Source: Leucobacter chromiireducens subsp. solipictus (GTDB lineage: Bacteria; Actinomycetota; Actinomycetes; Actinomycetales; Microbacteriaceae). From it: a stretch of 64,000 nt of DNA. Below the pieces are notes generated by a model. The model was given only the letters and a program-made list of their open reading frames with translations. It did not search any database and was not told the DNA's origin. Below are positions 55,478-63,732 of the stretch, piece after piece. The stretch is from the NCBI RefSeq assembly GCF_016758195.1, contig NZ_QYAC01000001.1, forward strand, positions 62,001-126,000, in the 5' to 3' direction. Position 1 is the stretch's first letter, and every line of letters begins with the position of its first letter. A program made the translations under genes and the position numbers.

Positions 55478-56509
55478 TCAGGACCGGCCGCCCTCCCGGA
55501 AGAGGATCCACATGAGGTACGCCCCGCCGAGGCACACGGTGACCGCCCCGACCGGCAGAGTGGCGTGGGGGAGCGCGTGCTGGGCGATCAGATCGGCCCC
55601 GGAGAGGAGTACGGCCCCCACGAGCGCGGCGCTCACGAGGTCGAGCGCGCCGCGTCGGCCGGTGATGCGCGCCGCAATCGGGGGAGCCGCGAGCGCGACA
55701 AACGCGATCGGACCGGCCACGGCCGTCACGAGCGCGGTGAGCGACACGCCAACGACCACGATCCCCGCCTTGCTGCGTTCCACGGGGACGCCGAGTGCGG
55801 CCGCGGTGTCGTCGCCGAGCTGGAGCTGGCGCAGGGGCCCGGCGAGCCACGGCAGCGCGCACATGAGGGGGAGCGCGATGGCTGCGGAGGCGAGGAGCAC
55901 GGGCCACTCGATGCCGTGCATGCTCCCCGCACCCCACACCGCGGCTTCGGCCGCGAGGGCGAGATCGACGTGCACGGAGAACCAGACATTCACTGAGGAG
56001 AGCATCGCCGAGACCGCGATCCCGACGATCACGAGCCGGAAGCCGCCCATGCCGCGCCGGTAGGCGAGCAGGTAGATCAGGGCTGCGGCTCCGAGGCCGC
56101 CCGCGAGCGCGCCGGCTGCCTGCGCGCCGTACCCGGTGTTCCCGAGCATGAGCATGGCGACCACACCGGTGTACGCCCCGGTATTGAGTCCCACGATGTC
56201 GGGACTTCCGAGCGGGTTCCGGGTGAGCGACTGGAACACGGCACCGCTGACCCCCAGGCACGCGCCGAAGAGCGCGGCGGCGATCGCACGCGGGGCGCGC
56301 CACTCGACGACCACCATGCGGTTGATGCGGTCACCGCCGGGGATCAGCGCCTCGACGAGCTGATCGAGCGTGAGCGCTCGAGAACCCAGCGTGAGCGCGG
56401 CAAGGGTGCACGCGATCAGGGCGAGGACGAGCGTGAGCTGCACGAACAGAGCCCGCCGCGTCGTGCGACGGCTCAAGCGGCCCACGCGGAGCACCACGGT
56501 GCCCGTCAT
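55478..56509 (-). CDS. Iron-siderophore ABC permease, FecCD family (second)
   Basis: The 343-residue membrane protein has about nine transmembrane helices. VFQSLTRNPLGSPDIVGLNTGAY and GPIAFVALAAPPIAARITG are FecCD landmarks, the latter near the ATPase-coupling loop. With its neighbour it forms the heterodimeric channel of a siderophore importer. The start ATG overlaps the stop of the first permease. No ATPase gene follows: the operon ends here and faces tRNA-Ala. Confidence 0.92.
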   Translation of the reverse strand: MTGTVVLRVGRLSRRTTRRALFVQLTLVLALIACTLAALTLGSRALTLDQLVEALIPGGDRINRMVVVEWRAPRAIAAALFGACLGVSGAVFQSLTRNPLGSPDIVGLNTGAYTGVVAMLMLGNTGYGAQAAGALAGGLGAAALIYLLAYRRGMGGFRLVIVGIAVSAMLSSVNVWFSVHVDLALAAEAAVWGAGSMHGIEWPVLLASAAIALPLMCALPWLAGPLRQLQLGDDTAAALGVPVERSKAGIVVVGVSLTALVTAVAGPIAFVALAAPPIAARITGRRGALDLVSAALVGAVLLSGADLIAQHALPHATLPVGAVTVCLGGAYLMWILFREGGRS

Positions 56510-57597
56510 AGCGCACCGACTCGTGACCCGCGCACGAGCGCGATCAGCACGGGCGCGCCGAGGAACGCGGTGACGACCCCCACCTGCAGCTCGGCGGGGG
56601 CCACGACGATGCGGCCGAGCACGTCGGCGGTGAGCACGAGGACGGGGCCAAGGACGAGTGAGAACGGCAGGATCCACCGCTGGTCCGGCCCCACGAGGAA
56701 ACGCACCGCGTGCGGCACCATGAGCCCCACGAAGCCGATGGGGCCCGCGGCCGCGGTCGCGGCCCCGCACAGGAGCGTGACCGCGAGCATGCCCCGGACC
56801 CGGGTCCACCCGACGCGGGATCCGACCGAGCGTGCGAGGTCGTCACCGAGCGCGAGCGCGTTCATGCCGCGCGCGCAGCTCAACGCGAGGATCAGCCCCG
56901 CCGCAATGAACGGCAGGATCACCGTGATCGTTCCGTCCGGGCGGTCGGCGAGGGTCCCGGCACCCCAGAACCGCATGCGATCGAAGACCTGCGTGTTCAG
57001 CATCGCGAGCGTGTGGGACATTCCCATCAACACGGCGCTCAAGGCGACGCCGACGAGCGTGAGCCGGAGCGGCGTAGCCCCGCCGGATCCGCGCGCAGCG
57101 ACCGCGTAGACCACGGCCCCCGCCACCACCGCCCCGAGGAACCCGAACCAGAGGTAGTCGGAGATCCGCGTGACCCCGAAGAGCGACACCCCGAGGACGA
57201 TGGCGAAGCCGGCGCCCGCGTTGACACCGAGGATGCCCGGATCCGCGAGCGGATTGCGGGTGAGCCCCTGCATCAGGGCTCCGGCAACGGCGAGCGCGGC
57301 ACCGATCAAGAGACCCAGGAGGGTGCGGGGCACCCGAAGGGTGAGGATCGTGGCGTGGTCGATGCTGCCGTCCGGGCTCGTCAGCGCCGCCCACACGGTG
57401 CTGAGCGGGAGCGCGGCCGAGCCGACGGCGATGCTCGCGGCTACCGAGGCGCAGAGGAGCAGCGCGGCGACGGCGAGCCACGCGAGCCGGACGCGCGCGC
57501 GACCGGTCGCACGCGGTGCCCGGGCGGGCATCGAATCGGGCACGGGCGATGGTGCAGCTGTCGTCAGGGGTGTCGTCACGGGCGTGGTGCGGGTCAC
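56506..57597 (-). CDS. Iron-siderophore ABC permease, FecCD family (first)
   Basis: The 363-residue product starts at GTG 57597, overlapping the stop of the flavoprotein gene (GTGA). It has a Thr/Pro-rich N-terminus, then about nine helices with LMQGLTRNPLADPGILGVNAGAGFAIVLGV and GPIGFVGLMVPHAVRFLVGPD, the classic FecCD signatures. GDDLARSVGSRVG lies in the cytoplasmic coupling region that docks the ATPase. Confidence 0.92.
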   Translation of the reverse strand: MTRTTPVTTPLTTAAPSPVPDSMPARAPRATGRARVRLAWLAVAALLLCASVAASIAVGSAALPLSTVWAALTSPDGSIDHATILTLRVPRTLLGLLIGAALAVAGALMQGLTRNPLADPGILGVNAGAGFAIVLGVSLFGVTRISDYLWFGFLGAVVAGAVVYAVAARGSGGATPLRLTLVGVALSAVLMGMSHTLAMLNTQVFDRMRFWGAGTLADRPDGTITVILPFIAAGLILALSCARGMNALALGDDLARSVGSRVGWTRVRGMLAVTLLCGAATAAAGPIGFVGLMVPHAVRFLVGPDQRWILPFSLVLGPVLVLTADVLGRIVVAPAELQVGVVTAFLGAPVLIALVRGSRVGAL

Positions 57598-59358
57598 GAG
57601 TGACGTGCGGTGCGGCTGAGCTCGACGCGCTCGATGCCCCACCCGAGCTTGGCCCGGGTTCCCACACGCCAGCCCGCGGTTTCGGCGAGCTGGAGCACCT
57701 GCTCTGGGCCTCGCGCGGGGACGCCGACCGCGGCGTAGTCGCGGAGCGCGTGCGTCGCACCCGCGGCCTCGCTCAGGCCGTCCGGGGTGAGCCGTTCGAC
57801 GAGGAGCGCTCGCGGCGCGACGTCGCGGAGCGCGCGGAGGAGCGCGACCACCTCAGCGTCGCTCCGAATACCGAGGGCGAGGGCGGTGACGACGAGGTCC
57901 TGTTCCTGAGGCTGCGTGGCGGAGAACGCCCAGTCGCGTTCCCCGGCCGCCGCGCGCAGTGCCGCGAGGGGGCCGGCCGCCTCGTGAACGGTAAGGATTC
58001 GCCCGGCGGGCGACTCGGCAACGGCGGCGAGCTGGATCGCGCCCGGACCCGTCACCGTGATGCGCTCGGCCCCCGCCCACACCGGGTCCTTACCCAGGCC
58101 CGTGAGGACGTGCGGCAGCGATCCGGCCTGCTCGATCAGCTCCTCGAAGTACGCGGGTTCCGCATGCGCGCTCGCGAGCAGTGAGGCCCCGTGCGTGTGC
58201 TGCCACGCCGAACCGCCCTCGGTGATTGCCTCGGGAAGCGCCGCGAGCGCGAGCACCTGCGCCGCCTCCACCCCGCTGTAGTCCTCCTGCGCGTGCTCAT
58301 CCTCGCCGAGCTCTTCGCCCAGCCGGTCGAGGGCGTACCGGCCGCCGCCCGCCTCGCGCAGCACCCCGGCCTGCGTGAGGCATGTGAGGAGCGGCATCAG
58401 CGCCGTGGGGGACTGGGCGCTCACGCGCTCCGCGAGGGCACCGAGCGGCAGGGGCCCCGCCGCGAGCGCGTCGAGCACGCCGAGCCGGAGGGCCGCTCGA
58501 ACCGCGAACCAGAGCACCGGCGGCTCCGGGAGCGCCGGCGTCGCCGCTCCGGCGGAGGCGGCCTCCTCCTGGTGATGGTGCCAGTAGCCGGTGATGTTGA
58601 CGTGTGACTTCGGGGCACCGAGCGCGCGAGCGATCCGTCGCACCGGGAGGAGGGCACGGCTCTCCGCCGCCGCCCAGATGTAGGGCGTTCCGGGAAGCGG
58701 GGGCACCCGATCAATGGCCGCGGCGAGCGCGCGCTCGTCGGCGGCGTCGGCCACGACCCACTCGATGCGGTCGGCGTCGCGGAGGCTGAGCTGTTGCTGC
58801 GCCGCCGCGTCGGTGATGGTGATGACCACTCGGGCCGGGGCGGCCACCGGTCGCTCGGCCAAGAACCGCGCGATCGCGGGGAGCGCGGTTTCATCGCCGG
58901 CGAGCAGCACCCAGTCCGCATCCGTCGGAACGATCGTCGATGATTTGGGGCCCGCGAACCAGAGTTCCGATCCCGGTCGGGCGTCGCGCGCCCAACTCGC
59001 GGCGGGCCCGTCACCGTGCATGACGAAGTCGAGATCGAGTTCGCGGGTGACCGGGTCGAAGCGTGTGGGCGTGTAGTCGCGGCCCTGGCGCGCCTCGGAG
59101 GGGCCCCATTCGATTCCGTGCGCGAGTTGCACCGGGAGCGCCGCGGCAATGTTGCCGTCGGCGGCGAAGATGAGCTTGACGTGATCGTCGAACCCGGGGG
59201 AGGCGAAGGGGGGGTCGGGCAATCCCGTCCTGGGTGAATGCCCCGAGCTGTTCGCCGGTGAGCGTCACCCGCCGCATGCGCGGCGTGAGGTCGGTGACGG
59301 CCGCGACGCGGACGCAGCGGAGCACGAGCGGGTGGACGATGAGGTCGTGGTGTGCCAT
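57594..59358 (-). pseudogene. Siderophore-interacting flavoprotein with methyltransferase-like tail, frameshifted
   Basis: The gene reads as two overlapping frames. From ATG 59358 the N-terminus (MAHHDLIVHPLVL...RMRRVTLTGEQLGAF) is a good SIP FAD-binding start; the rest (DDHVKLIFAADG, YTPTRFDPVTRELDLDFVMHG) continues in another frame from about 59210. Removing one base from the 7-G run at 59208-59214 restores a 587-residue protein. Residues to about 265 are the SIP ferric-siderophore reductase; 275-587 resemble an O-methyltransferase dimerisation domain and Rossmann fold, but the SAM loop is degenerate (VTGPGAIQL). A sequencing error, phase variation or a real mutation are all possible; a shorter protein from TTG 59222 could still be made. 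Confidence 0.8.
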
Positions 59359-59382
59359 ATCGGTGAGCCTGCGCCGGGTGGC

Positions 59383-60390
59383 CTAGGAGAACTGGTCCTC
59401 GATGATGTCGAGCAGGGCGAGCGCCTTGTCGTAGTCGCCGCGTACCGTCCAATAGGGCAGGTCGTAGGCGTGGCCCTCCGAGAACGCCCGGGTGCCGGCC
59501 CACACGGGTTGTGTGGCGAGCGTCGCGACGTCGGTCGTGTCGGAGTTGAAGCCGGTGATGAACAGCGTGGGGATATCCGCGAGCAGCTGGCCGACCTGTT
59601 CGGTGGAGAGCGTCGCCATGTCGCCGCCCGGGTTGTACGGTTCCAGTCCATGCTCCGCGACCAGCGGCGCGGCGGTGAAGCCGAGGGCCTCGAGCTCCTG
59701 CGGCAGCCCCGTGTCTTCGAACAGGAGGTACGGTGTGCCCTCCGCGGTGATCGTGAGCACCGAGGCCGGGGTGGCCGGGACCTCGATGGCGGCTTTCACC
59801 TCGGTGACTCGATCCTCGTACGCCGCGAGACGATCCTCGTAGTCGTCTTCGCGACCGAACACGTCATCCGCGATGAACGCAAACTGCTCCTGCCAGGTGG
59901 TGAGATCCTTCCCGACGATCACGGTCGGCGCGATCTGCGAGAGCTGGTCGTAGCTCTTGGACGCGAGGCCGTTCGGCAGCCCAAGCCCGCCGGCGAGAAT
60001 GAGGTCGGGTTCGAGCTCCAGCACGGCCTCGAGGTCGAAGCCGTCCATGCCCCAGGTGATGAACTCGGTGTTGTCGTCCTTCGGGCCGTCACCCCAGAGT
60101 TCTGAGAACGCGGGGTTGTGGTCGAAGTCTTCCGAGGTGGTGCCCACCACGGGGACGTCGAGGTTGTAGAGGTAGCCCGCGAGCGCGTAGTTGAGCACGA
60201 CCACGCGCTGCGGGCTCGCCGGAACGCCGACCTCGCCCTGATCCGTCGCCACCGTGCGTTCGGTCTGCTCGGTCACCGCGGCGGGGGCCGACTCGGAGGC
60301 CGGAGTCGATGCGCAGCCGCTGAGGAGGAGGGCGGCACCCAGGAGTGCAGCGGCACACGCGGTGGACGGTTTGCGGGAACGCAGGAGCAT
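59383..60390 (-). CDS. Iron-siderophore substrate-binding lipoprotein
   Basis: The 335-residue protein has a lipoprotein signal (LLGAALLLSGC, Cys at about 26) and a FecB-like class III binding fold: VVVLNYALAGYLYNLDVPVVGTT, DFDHNPAFSELWGDGP, LELEPDLILAG and the long helix between lobes. It delivers ferric siderophores to the FecCD permeases encoded downstream. First gene of the minus-strand iron operon; 24 bases separate it from the flavoprotein gene. Confidence 0.92.
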   Translation of the reverse strand: MLLRSRKPSTACAAALLGAALLLSGCASTPASESAPAAVTEQTERTVATDQGEVGVPASPQRVVVLNYALAGYLYNLDVPVVGTTSEDFDHNPAFSELWGDGPKDDNTEFITWGMDGFDLEAVLELEPDLILAGGLGLPNGLASKSYDQLSQIAPTVIVGKDLTTWQEQFAFIADDVFGREDDYEDRLAAYEDRVTEVKAAIEVPATPASVLTITAEGTPYLLFEDTGLPQELEALGFTAAPLVAEHGLEPYNPGGDMATLSTEQVGQLLADIPTLFITGFNSDTTDVATLATQPVWAGTRAFSEGHAYDLPYWTVRGDYDKALALLDIIEDQFS

Positions 60391-60468
60391 GACTTCTCAC
60401 TTCAGATCGTGAACGAGTGGGCAATGCGGGGCCCCGCAGTAGGCGCGGCCCCATTCATATGATGAAAG

Positions 60469-60481
60469 TCAGGCTACACTT
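60469..60481. promoter_or_regulatory. Possible DtxR/IdeR iron box
   Basis: TCAGGCTACACTT matches 9 of 13 central positions of the actinobacterial iron box (TTAGGCTAACCTA). It lies between the divergent binding-protein and AraC genes, where iron control is expected. The match is only moderate. Confidence 0.4.
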
Positions 60482-60583
60482 TGTACGCGACGTGGAGCGG
60501 CCAGAATCCGCGCAAGATCGGCGAAACCCGACACCGCGTGTGCACCAATGCGACATCGCCGAACGTCGGCGGAAGGGAAGACC

Positions 60584-61369
60584 ATGCTGCGCGCCGATCT
60601 CCTCTCAGTGGTTGCGGAGAACGCCGTGCGGTTTCTCGGCCACGACACGCACGCGCACGAGGAGCCGCACCTCATTCACGTGGTGAGCGGCACCGCCGAT
60701 CTTGTCGTGGCGGGCCGCGAGATGCGACTCGGTCCGCGGGAGAACCTGTGGCTCGCGCCCCGCGTGCCGCACTCCGCCCGGTACTCGGAGGAGAGTGTCG
60801 TGTTCGGGCCGTTTCTCTCCCCGCACACGATCCCGCAGGCGCGGGTGCAACTGCTCGGGATCGTGCCGGAGCTGAGCCGGATCGTGGCGACCATTCTGGG
60901 TGCCGGCCCCCGCACGAGCGCGGAGGTGCACCGTTTCCGCGTCGCGCTCGACGAGGTCCTGAACGCGATGCGACAGGAGTGCTTTCCGCTCGTGGAGCCG
61001 ACGCATCCGGCGGCGCGGTGGGTCGCGCGCGAGAGCATTGCGGGCGGTGTCGGGGGGCCCGCAACCCTGGAGGCCCTCGCGGCGCGCGCCGGCACGAGCC
61101 CCCGGCACATTCAGCGTCTGTTTCGTGAGGAGACGGGGCTCTCGTTCCGCAGTTGGCGGGCGCGTGCGCGGCTCAACGTCGCCGTCGCCCAGCTCCGTGG
61201 GGGAGCGCCGCTCGCCGCAGCCGCTCGCACCGCGGGGTTTGCGACGCGGCCGGGGATGCTGAACGCCCTCTGTCGGGAGACCGGCCTGGCGCGCGAGGAG
61301 CTCGTGCCGGATCCGCTCGGCGCGCTCGAGCGGTGGGCCGCTGCCCGGATGGGGACGCTTGGCGCGTGA
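60584..61369 (+). CDS. AraC-family regulator with cupin sensor
   Basis: The 261-residue protein has an N-terminal cupin (about 15-90, HDTHAHEEPHLIHVVSGTADL and LAPRVPHSAR) and a C-terminal AraC DNA-binding domain with two helix-turn-helix units (about 160-250, AGTSPRHIQRLFREETGLSFRSW...). ATG 60584 follows GGAAGGGAAG; the ORF is open to 60548. Divergent from the iron operon, it is the likely activator of siderophore uptake, perhaps sensing the siderophore. Confidence 0.88.
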   Translation: MLRADLLSVVAENAVRFLGHDTHAHEEPHLIHVVSGTADLVVAGREMRLGPRENLWLAPRVPHSARYSEESVVFGPFLSPHTIPQARVQLLGIVPELSRIVATILGAGPRTSAEVHRFRVALDEVLNAMRQECFPLVEPTHPAARWVARESIAGGVGGPATLEALAARAGTSPRHIQRLFREETGLSFRSWRARARLNVAVAQLRGGAPLAAAARTAGFATRPGMLNALCRETGLAREELVPDPLGALERWAAARMGTLGA

Positions 61370-61432
61370 GCCGAGGCGGGTGGCGCGGGCCGCGGACGTG
61401 TGTCGATCCCGTGCGGTGACGCACACCTACGC

Positions 61433-61468
61433 TAGACAGTGCCAATAAGGTGCAATATGCTGCACTTT
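61433..61468 (+). promoter_or_regulatory. Promoter and palindromic operator of the right-edge operon
   Basis: TAGACA (61433-61438), 17-base spacer, TATGCT (61456-61461). The inverted repeat AAGGTGCA-ATATGC-TGCACTTT (61447-61468, one mismatch) covers the -10 box and the start site. The predicted start falls on the ATG at 61469, so the mRNA is leaderless and the operator is ideally placed for autorepression. Confidence 0.65.
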
Positions 61469-62077
61469 ATGGAAGAAGAAGCAGCGGAGGCACTGGCGCG
61501 TGCGATCGGTTCGCGGGTCAAGCGCGAACGCAAGGGGCGTGACTGGACACTCGACCAACTCGCTGCCGCGGCCGAGGTGAGCCGCAGGATGCTGGTGAAC
61601 GTCGAACAAGGATCGGTCAACCCCAGTGTGGGGACCCTGCTGCGGATTTCGGACGCGCTCGGCATCGGTCTCCCCTCGCTCGTGGAGGTGCCCACCCCGC
61701 TCGCGGCTCGGCTCACGCGTGCCGGAGAGGGGGCCGTGCTGTGGGCCGGAGCCGGTGGCGGTCAGGGTGTACTTGTCGCGGGCACAGAACCGCCTGACGT
61801 GGTCGAACTCTGGGATTGGACACTCATGGCCGGCGAGTACCACCGGAGCGAGCCACACAGCGCAGGTACGCGAGAGCTGCTTCAGGTCCAGGAAGGGACC
61901 GTGGACCTTGCGGTTGGAGACGAGGTCTTTACCCTCCGGAGCGGGGACGCGCTCACCTTCCGCGGAGACGTCGCGCATGCCTACCGCAACGAGACCGCGG
62001 AATCCGCGCGATTCGTGCTGACCGTGTTTGAGCCAGGCGTGGGTGCCTCCCGCCGATCGGAGACGGGACATGCCTAA
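61469..62077 (+). CDS. XRE-cupin transcriptional regulator
   Basis: The product of about 202 residues has an N-terminal helix-turn-helix (about 5-65, WTLDQLAAAAEVSRRMLVNVEQGSVNPSVGTLLRI) and a C-terminal cupin (about 120-190, QVQEGTVDLAVGDEVFTLRSGDALTFRGDVAHAYRNE). Such regulators bind a small ligand in the cupin. I chose ATG 61469 because the -10 box and operator cover the upstream candidate ATG at 61457. It is the first gene of the operon and overlaps the second by 8 bases; it probably represses the operon. Confidence 0.88.
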   Translation: MEEEAAEALARAIGSRVKRERKGRDWTLDQLAAAAEVSRRMLVNVEQGSVNPSVGTLLRISDALGIGLPSLVEVPTPLAARLTRAGEGAVLWAGAGGGQGVLVAGTEPPDVVELWDWTLMAGEYHRSEPHSAGTRELLQVQEGTVDLAVGDEVFTLRSGDALTFRGDVAHAYRNETAESARFVLTVFEPGVGASRRSETGHA

Positions 62078-62489
62078 CACCGTGACTCCGGAGCAGTTCC
62101 TGGCCGCCGCCTCCGTTGACACGTCGGTGTTCGAATTACGCCCTGAGTACCGGGCACGATTGGTGGTCATCGACGGGCTGGACCCTGAGTCCGAGAGGCG
62201 ACGGAACGGTGCGGTCGTCAACTCGATCTCGGCGCTGCACCAGATTCCGTTCGGTGGCGAGGACTTTCGCCGATACCAGGACCCGGCGAGACTCATCCGA
62301 AGCCTCGGTACGGAACCGTTTGACATCACGCTCAACGGGGAACTCGCCACCGCACACCCGGAATCGGGGGAGGTCGTGTGGCGTGACGATGCTGGCGTCA
62401 CCTGCCGTCGCTGGAATTGGCGGCAGGGTCACCGGACCGCGTTTCTCAGCGCCGACGTGCAGGCGTCTCACCGCCTGATTCGTGCATGA
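62070..62489 (+). CDS. Short B3/4-domain protein
   Basis: The 139-residue product carries the C-terminal half of the B3/4 domain, which is the tRNA-editing fold of bacterial phenylalanyl-tRNA synthetase beta chain: NSISALHQIPFGGEDFRRYQ, GEVVWRDDAGVTCRRWNWRQ. Family members of this kind normally run to about 220-230 residues. Here about 60 residues are missing between VVIDGLDPE and NSISALHQ, and the usual C-terminal helix is absent because the next gene starts. It may be an inactive remnant or a minimal form. ATG 62070 overlaps the regulator stop. Confidence 0.75.
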   Translation: MPNTVTPEQFLAAASVDTSVFELRPEYRARLVVIDGLDPESERRRNGAVVNSISALHQIPFGGEDFRRYQDPARLIRSLGTEPFDITLNGELATAHPESGEVVWRDDAGVTCRRWNWRQGHRTAFLSADVQASHRLIRA

Positions 62490-63388
62490 TGGCACGGAAT
62501 CGTACCGCGCCCACGATTCCGCCGTGGTCGATGGCGGTCGTAGCGATGCTCGCCGTGCAACTTTCCAACGCCCTCTCGGTCCCGCTGATCGAGCACGTGG
62601 GGGCCGCGGGTGCCGCCTGGTTGCGGATGTCATGTGGCGCCGTGTTTCTCTGGCTGATGGTTCGTCCGCCGGTGCGCTCATTGCGTCGCGGGGACGTCCC
62701 AACGCTCATCTCGCTGGGCGTGGTGACGGGGTTCATGACGGTGTTCTTCCTTGCCGCTGTCGAACGAATACCGCTCGGTACCGCCGTCGCGATCGAGTTT
62801 CTCGGCCCGCTCACGGTTGCTGGACTCATGAGTCAGAACCGGAAGGCACTTCTCTGGCCGTGCGCCGCGTTCGTGGGTGTGCTGCTTCTCACCGAACCCT
62901 GGAGCGCACAGTTCGACCTGGGGGGTGTGGGGTTCGCTCTCGCCGCCGGTGTGTGCTGGGGGACCTACAACCTCCTCACCCAGCGCGTGGGGGACCGGCT
63001 CTCAGGGATCAGCGGGCTGTCGCTCACCATCCCGGTCGCGGCACTCGCCACGCTCCCGGTCGGGCTTCCGCAGGTCATCGGGGGTGAGTATGCCTGGTGG
63101 CTCCTCCCTGCTGCCGCGGGAATCGCGTTCCTCACCCCGGTGATCGCATTCGGGATGGAGATGCTCGCCCTCCGCCGTATGACGCACACCGCCTTCGGCA
63201 CGCTGCTTTCCCTCGAGCCCGCATTCGGAGTCCTGATCGGACTTCTGGTGCTCGCTCAGCAGCCGTCGGCGTTGCAGCTCCTCGGAATCGCGCTGGTGGT
63301 GGGTGCCGGTGCCGCGGCACAGCGGGGCGGCCGGCGGAGCCCCGAACTTCCCGCTTCTTCGACGACTCCAGAGAAAGGACACCGATGA
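62486..63388 (+). CDS. EamA-family (DMT) exporter, RhtA-like
   Basis: The 300-residue membrane protein has ten hydrophobic helices in two EamA repeats (about 10-140 and 150-290). AIEFLGPLTVAGL and LLSLEPAFGVLIGLLVL are typical of the RhtA group, which exports threonine, homoserine and other amino acids or analogues. ATG 62486 overlaps the B3/4 stop codon; the ORF is open to 62417. Given its neighbours it may export a toxic amino acid or analogue. Confidence 0.85.
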   Translation: MMARNRTAPTIPPWSMAVVAMLAVQLSNALSVPLIEHVGAAGAAWLRMSCGAVFLWLMVRPPVRSLRRGDVPTLISLGVVTGFMTVFFLAAVERIPLGTAVAIEFLGPLTVAGLMSQNRKALLWPCAAFVGVLLLTEPWSAQFDLGGVGFALAAGVCWGTYNLLTQRVGDRLSGISGLSLTIPVAALATLPVGLPQVIGGEYAWWLLPAAAGIAFLTPVIAFGMEMLALRRMTHTAFGTLLSLEPAFGVLIGLLVLAQQPSALQLLGIALVVGAGAAAQRGGRRSPELPASSTTPEKGHR

Positions 63389-63732
63389 GTACCACACCGA
63401 GGTACAGCTCCACGTTTATCTTCGAGACCAAGACCCTCACCGCTGAGTTCACCCGCATCGACAGTGAGATCGCGGACCGAGCTCGGCAGATCCCGGGTTT
63501 CCTCGGGGAAGAAGCCTGGCACAATCCGACCACCGGCCTGCACGCGGAGGTCTACTACTGGGCAGACATGGATGCCCTGCGTGCGCTGGTGGGCATGGAC
63601 ACGCATCGACTCGCGAAGTCCCGATACGGTGAGTGGCTTGGCGAATACCGCGTCGTGATCTCCGAGGTGCAGGCTGTGTACGGCAACACAGCCCTGGGCC
63701 TCGAACATCAGCCGGGCGGGGACAAGCCATGA
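63385..63732 (+). CDS. ABM-fold (dimeric alpha/beta barrel) protein
   Basis: The 115-residue protein has the antibiotic biosynthesis monooxygenase-like fold: IPGFLGEEAWHNPTTGLHAEVYYW is the usual strand-helix-strand centre, followed by DALRALVGMDTHRLAKSRYGEWLGEYRVVISEV. Members include heme degraders, small monooxygenases and isomerases; the substrate cannot be told. It overlaps EamA by 4 bases and is followed by DapA with the same overlap. GAAAGGA precedes the ATG. Confidence 0.75.
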   Translation: MSTTPRYSSTFIFETKTLTAEFTRIDSEIADRARQIPGFLGEEAWHNPTTGLHAEVYYWADMDALRALVGMDTHRLAKSRYGEWLGEYRVVISEVQAVYGNTALGLEHQPGGDKP

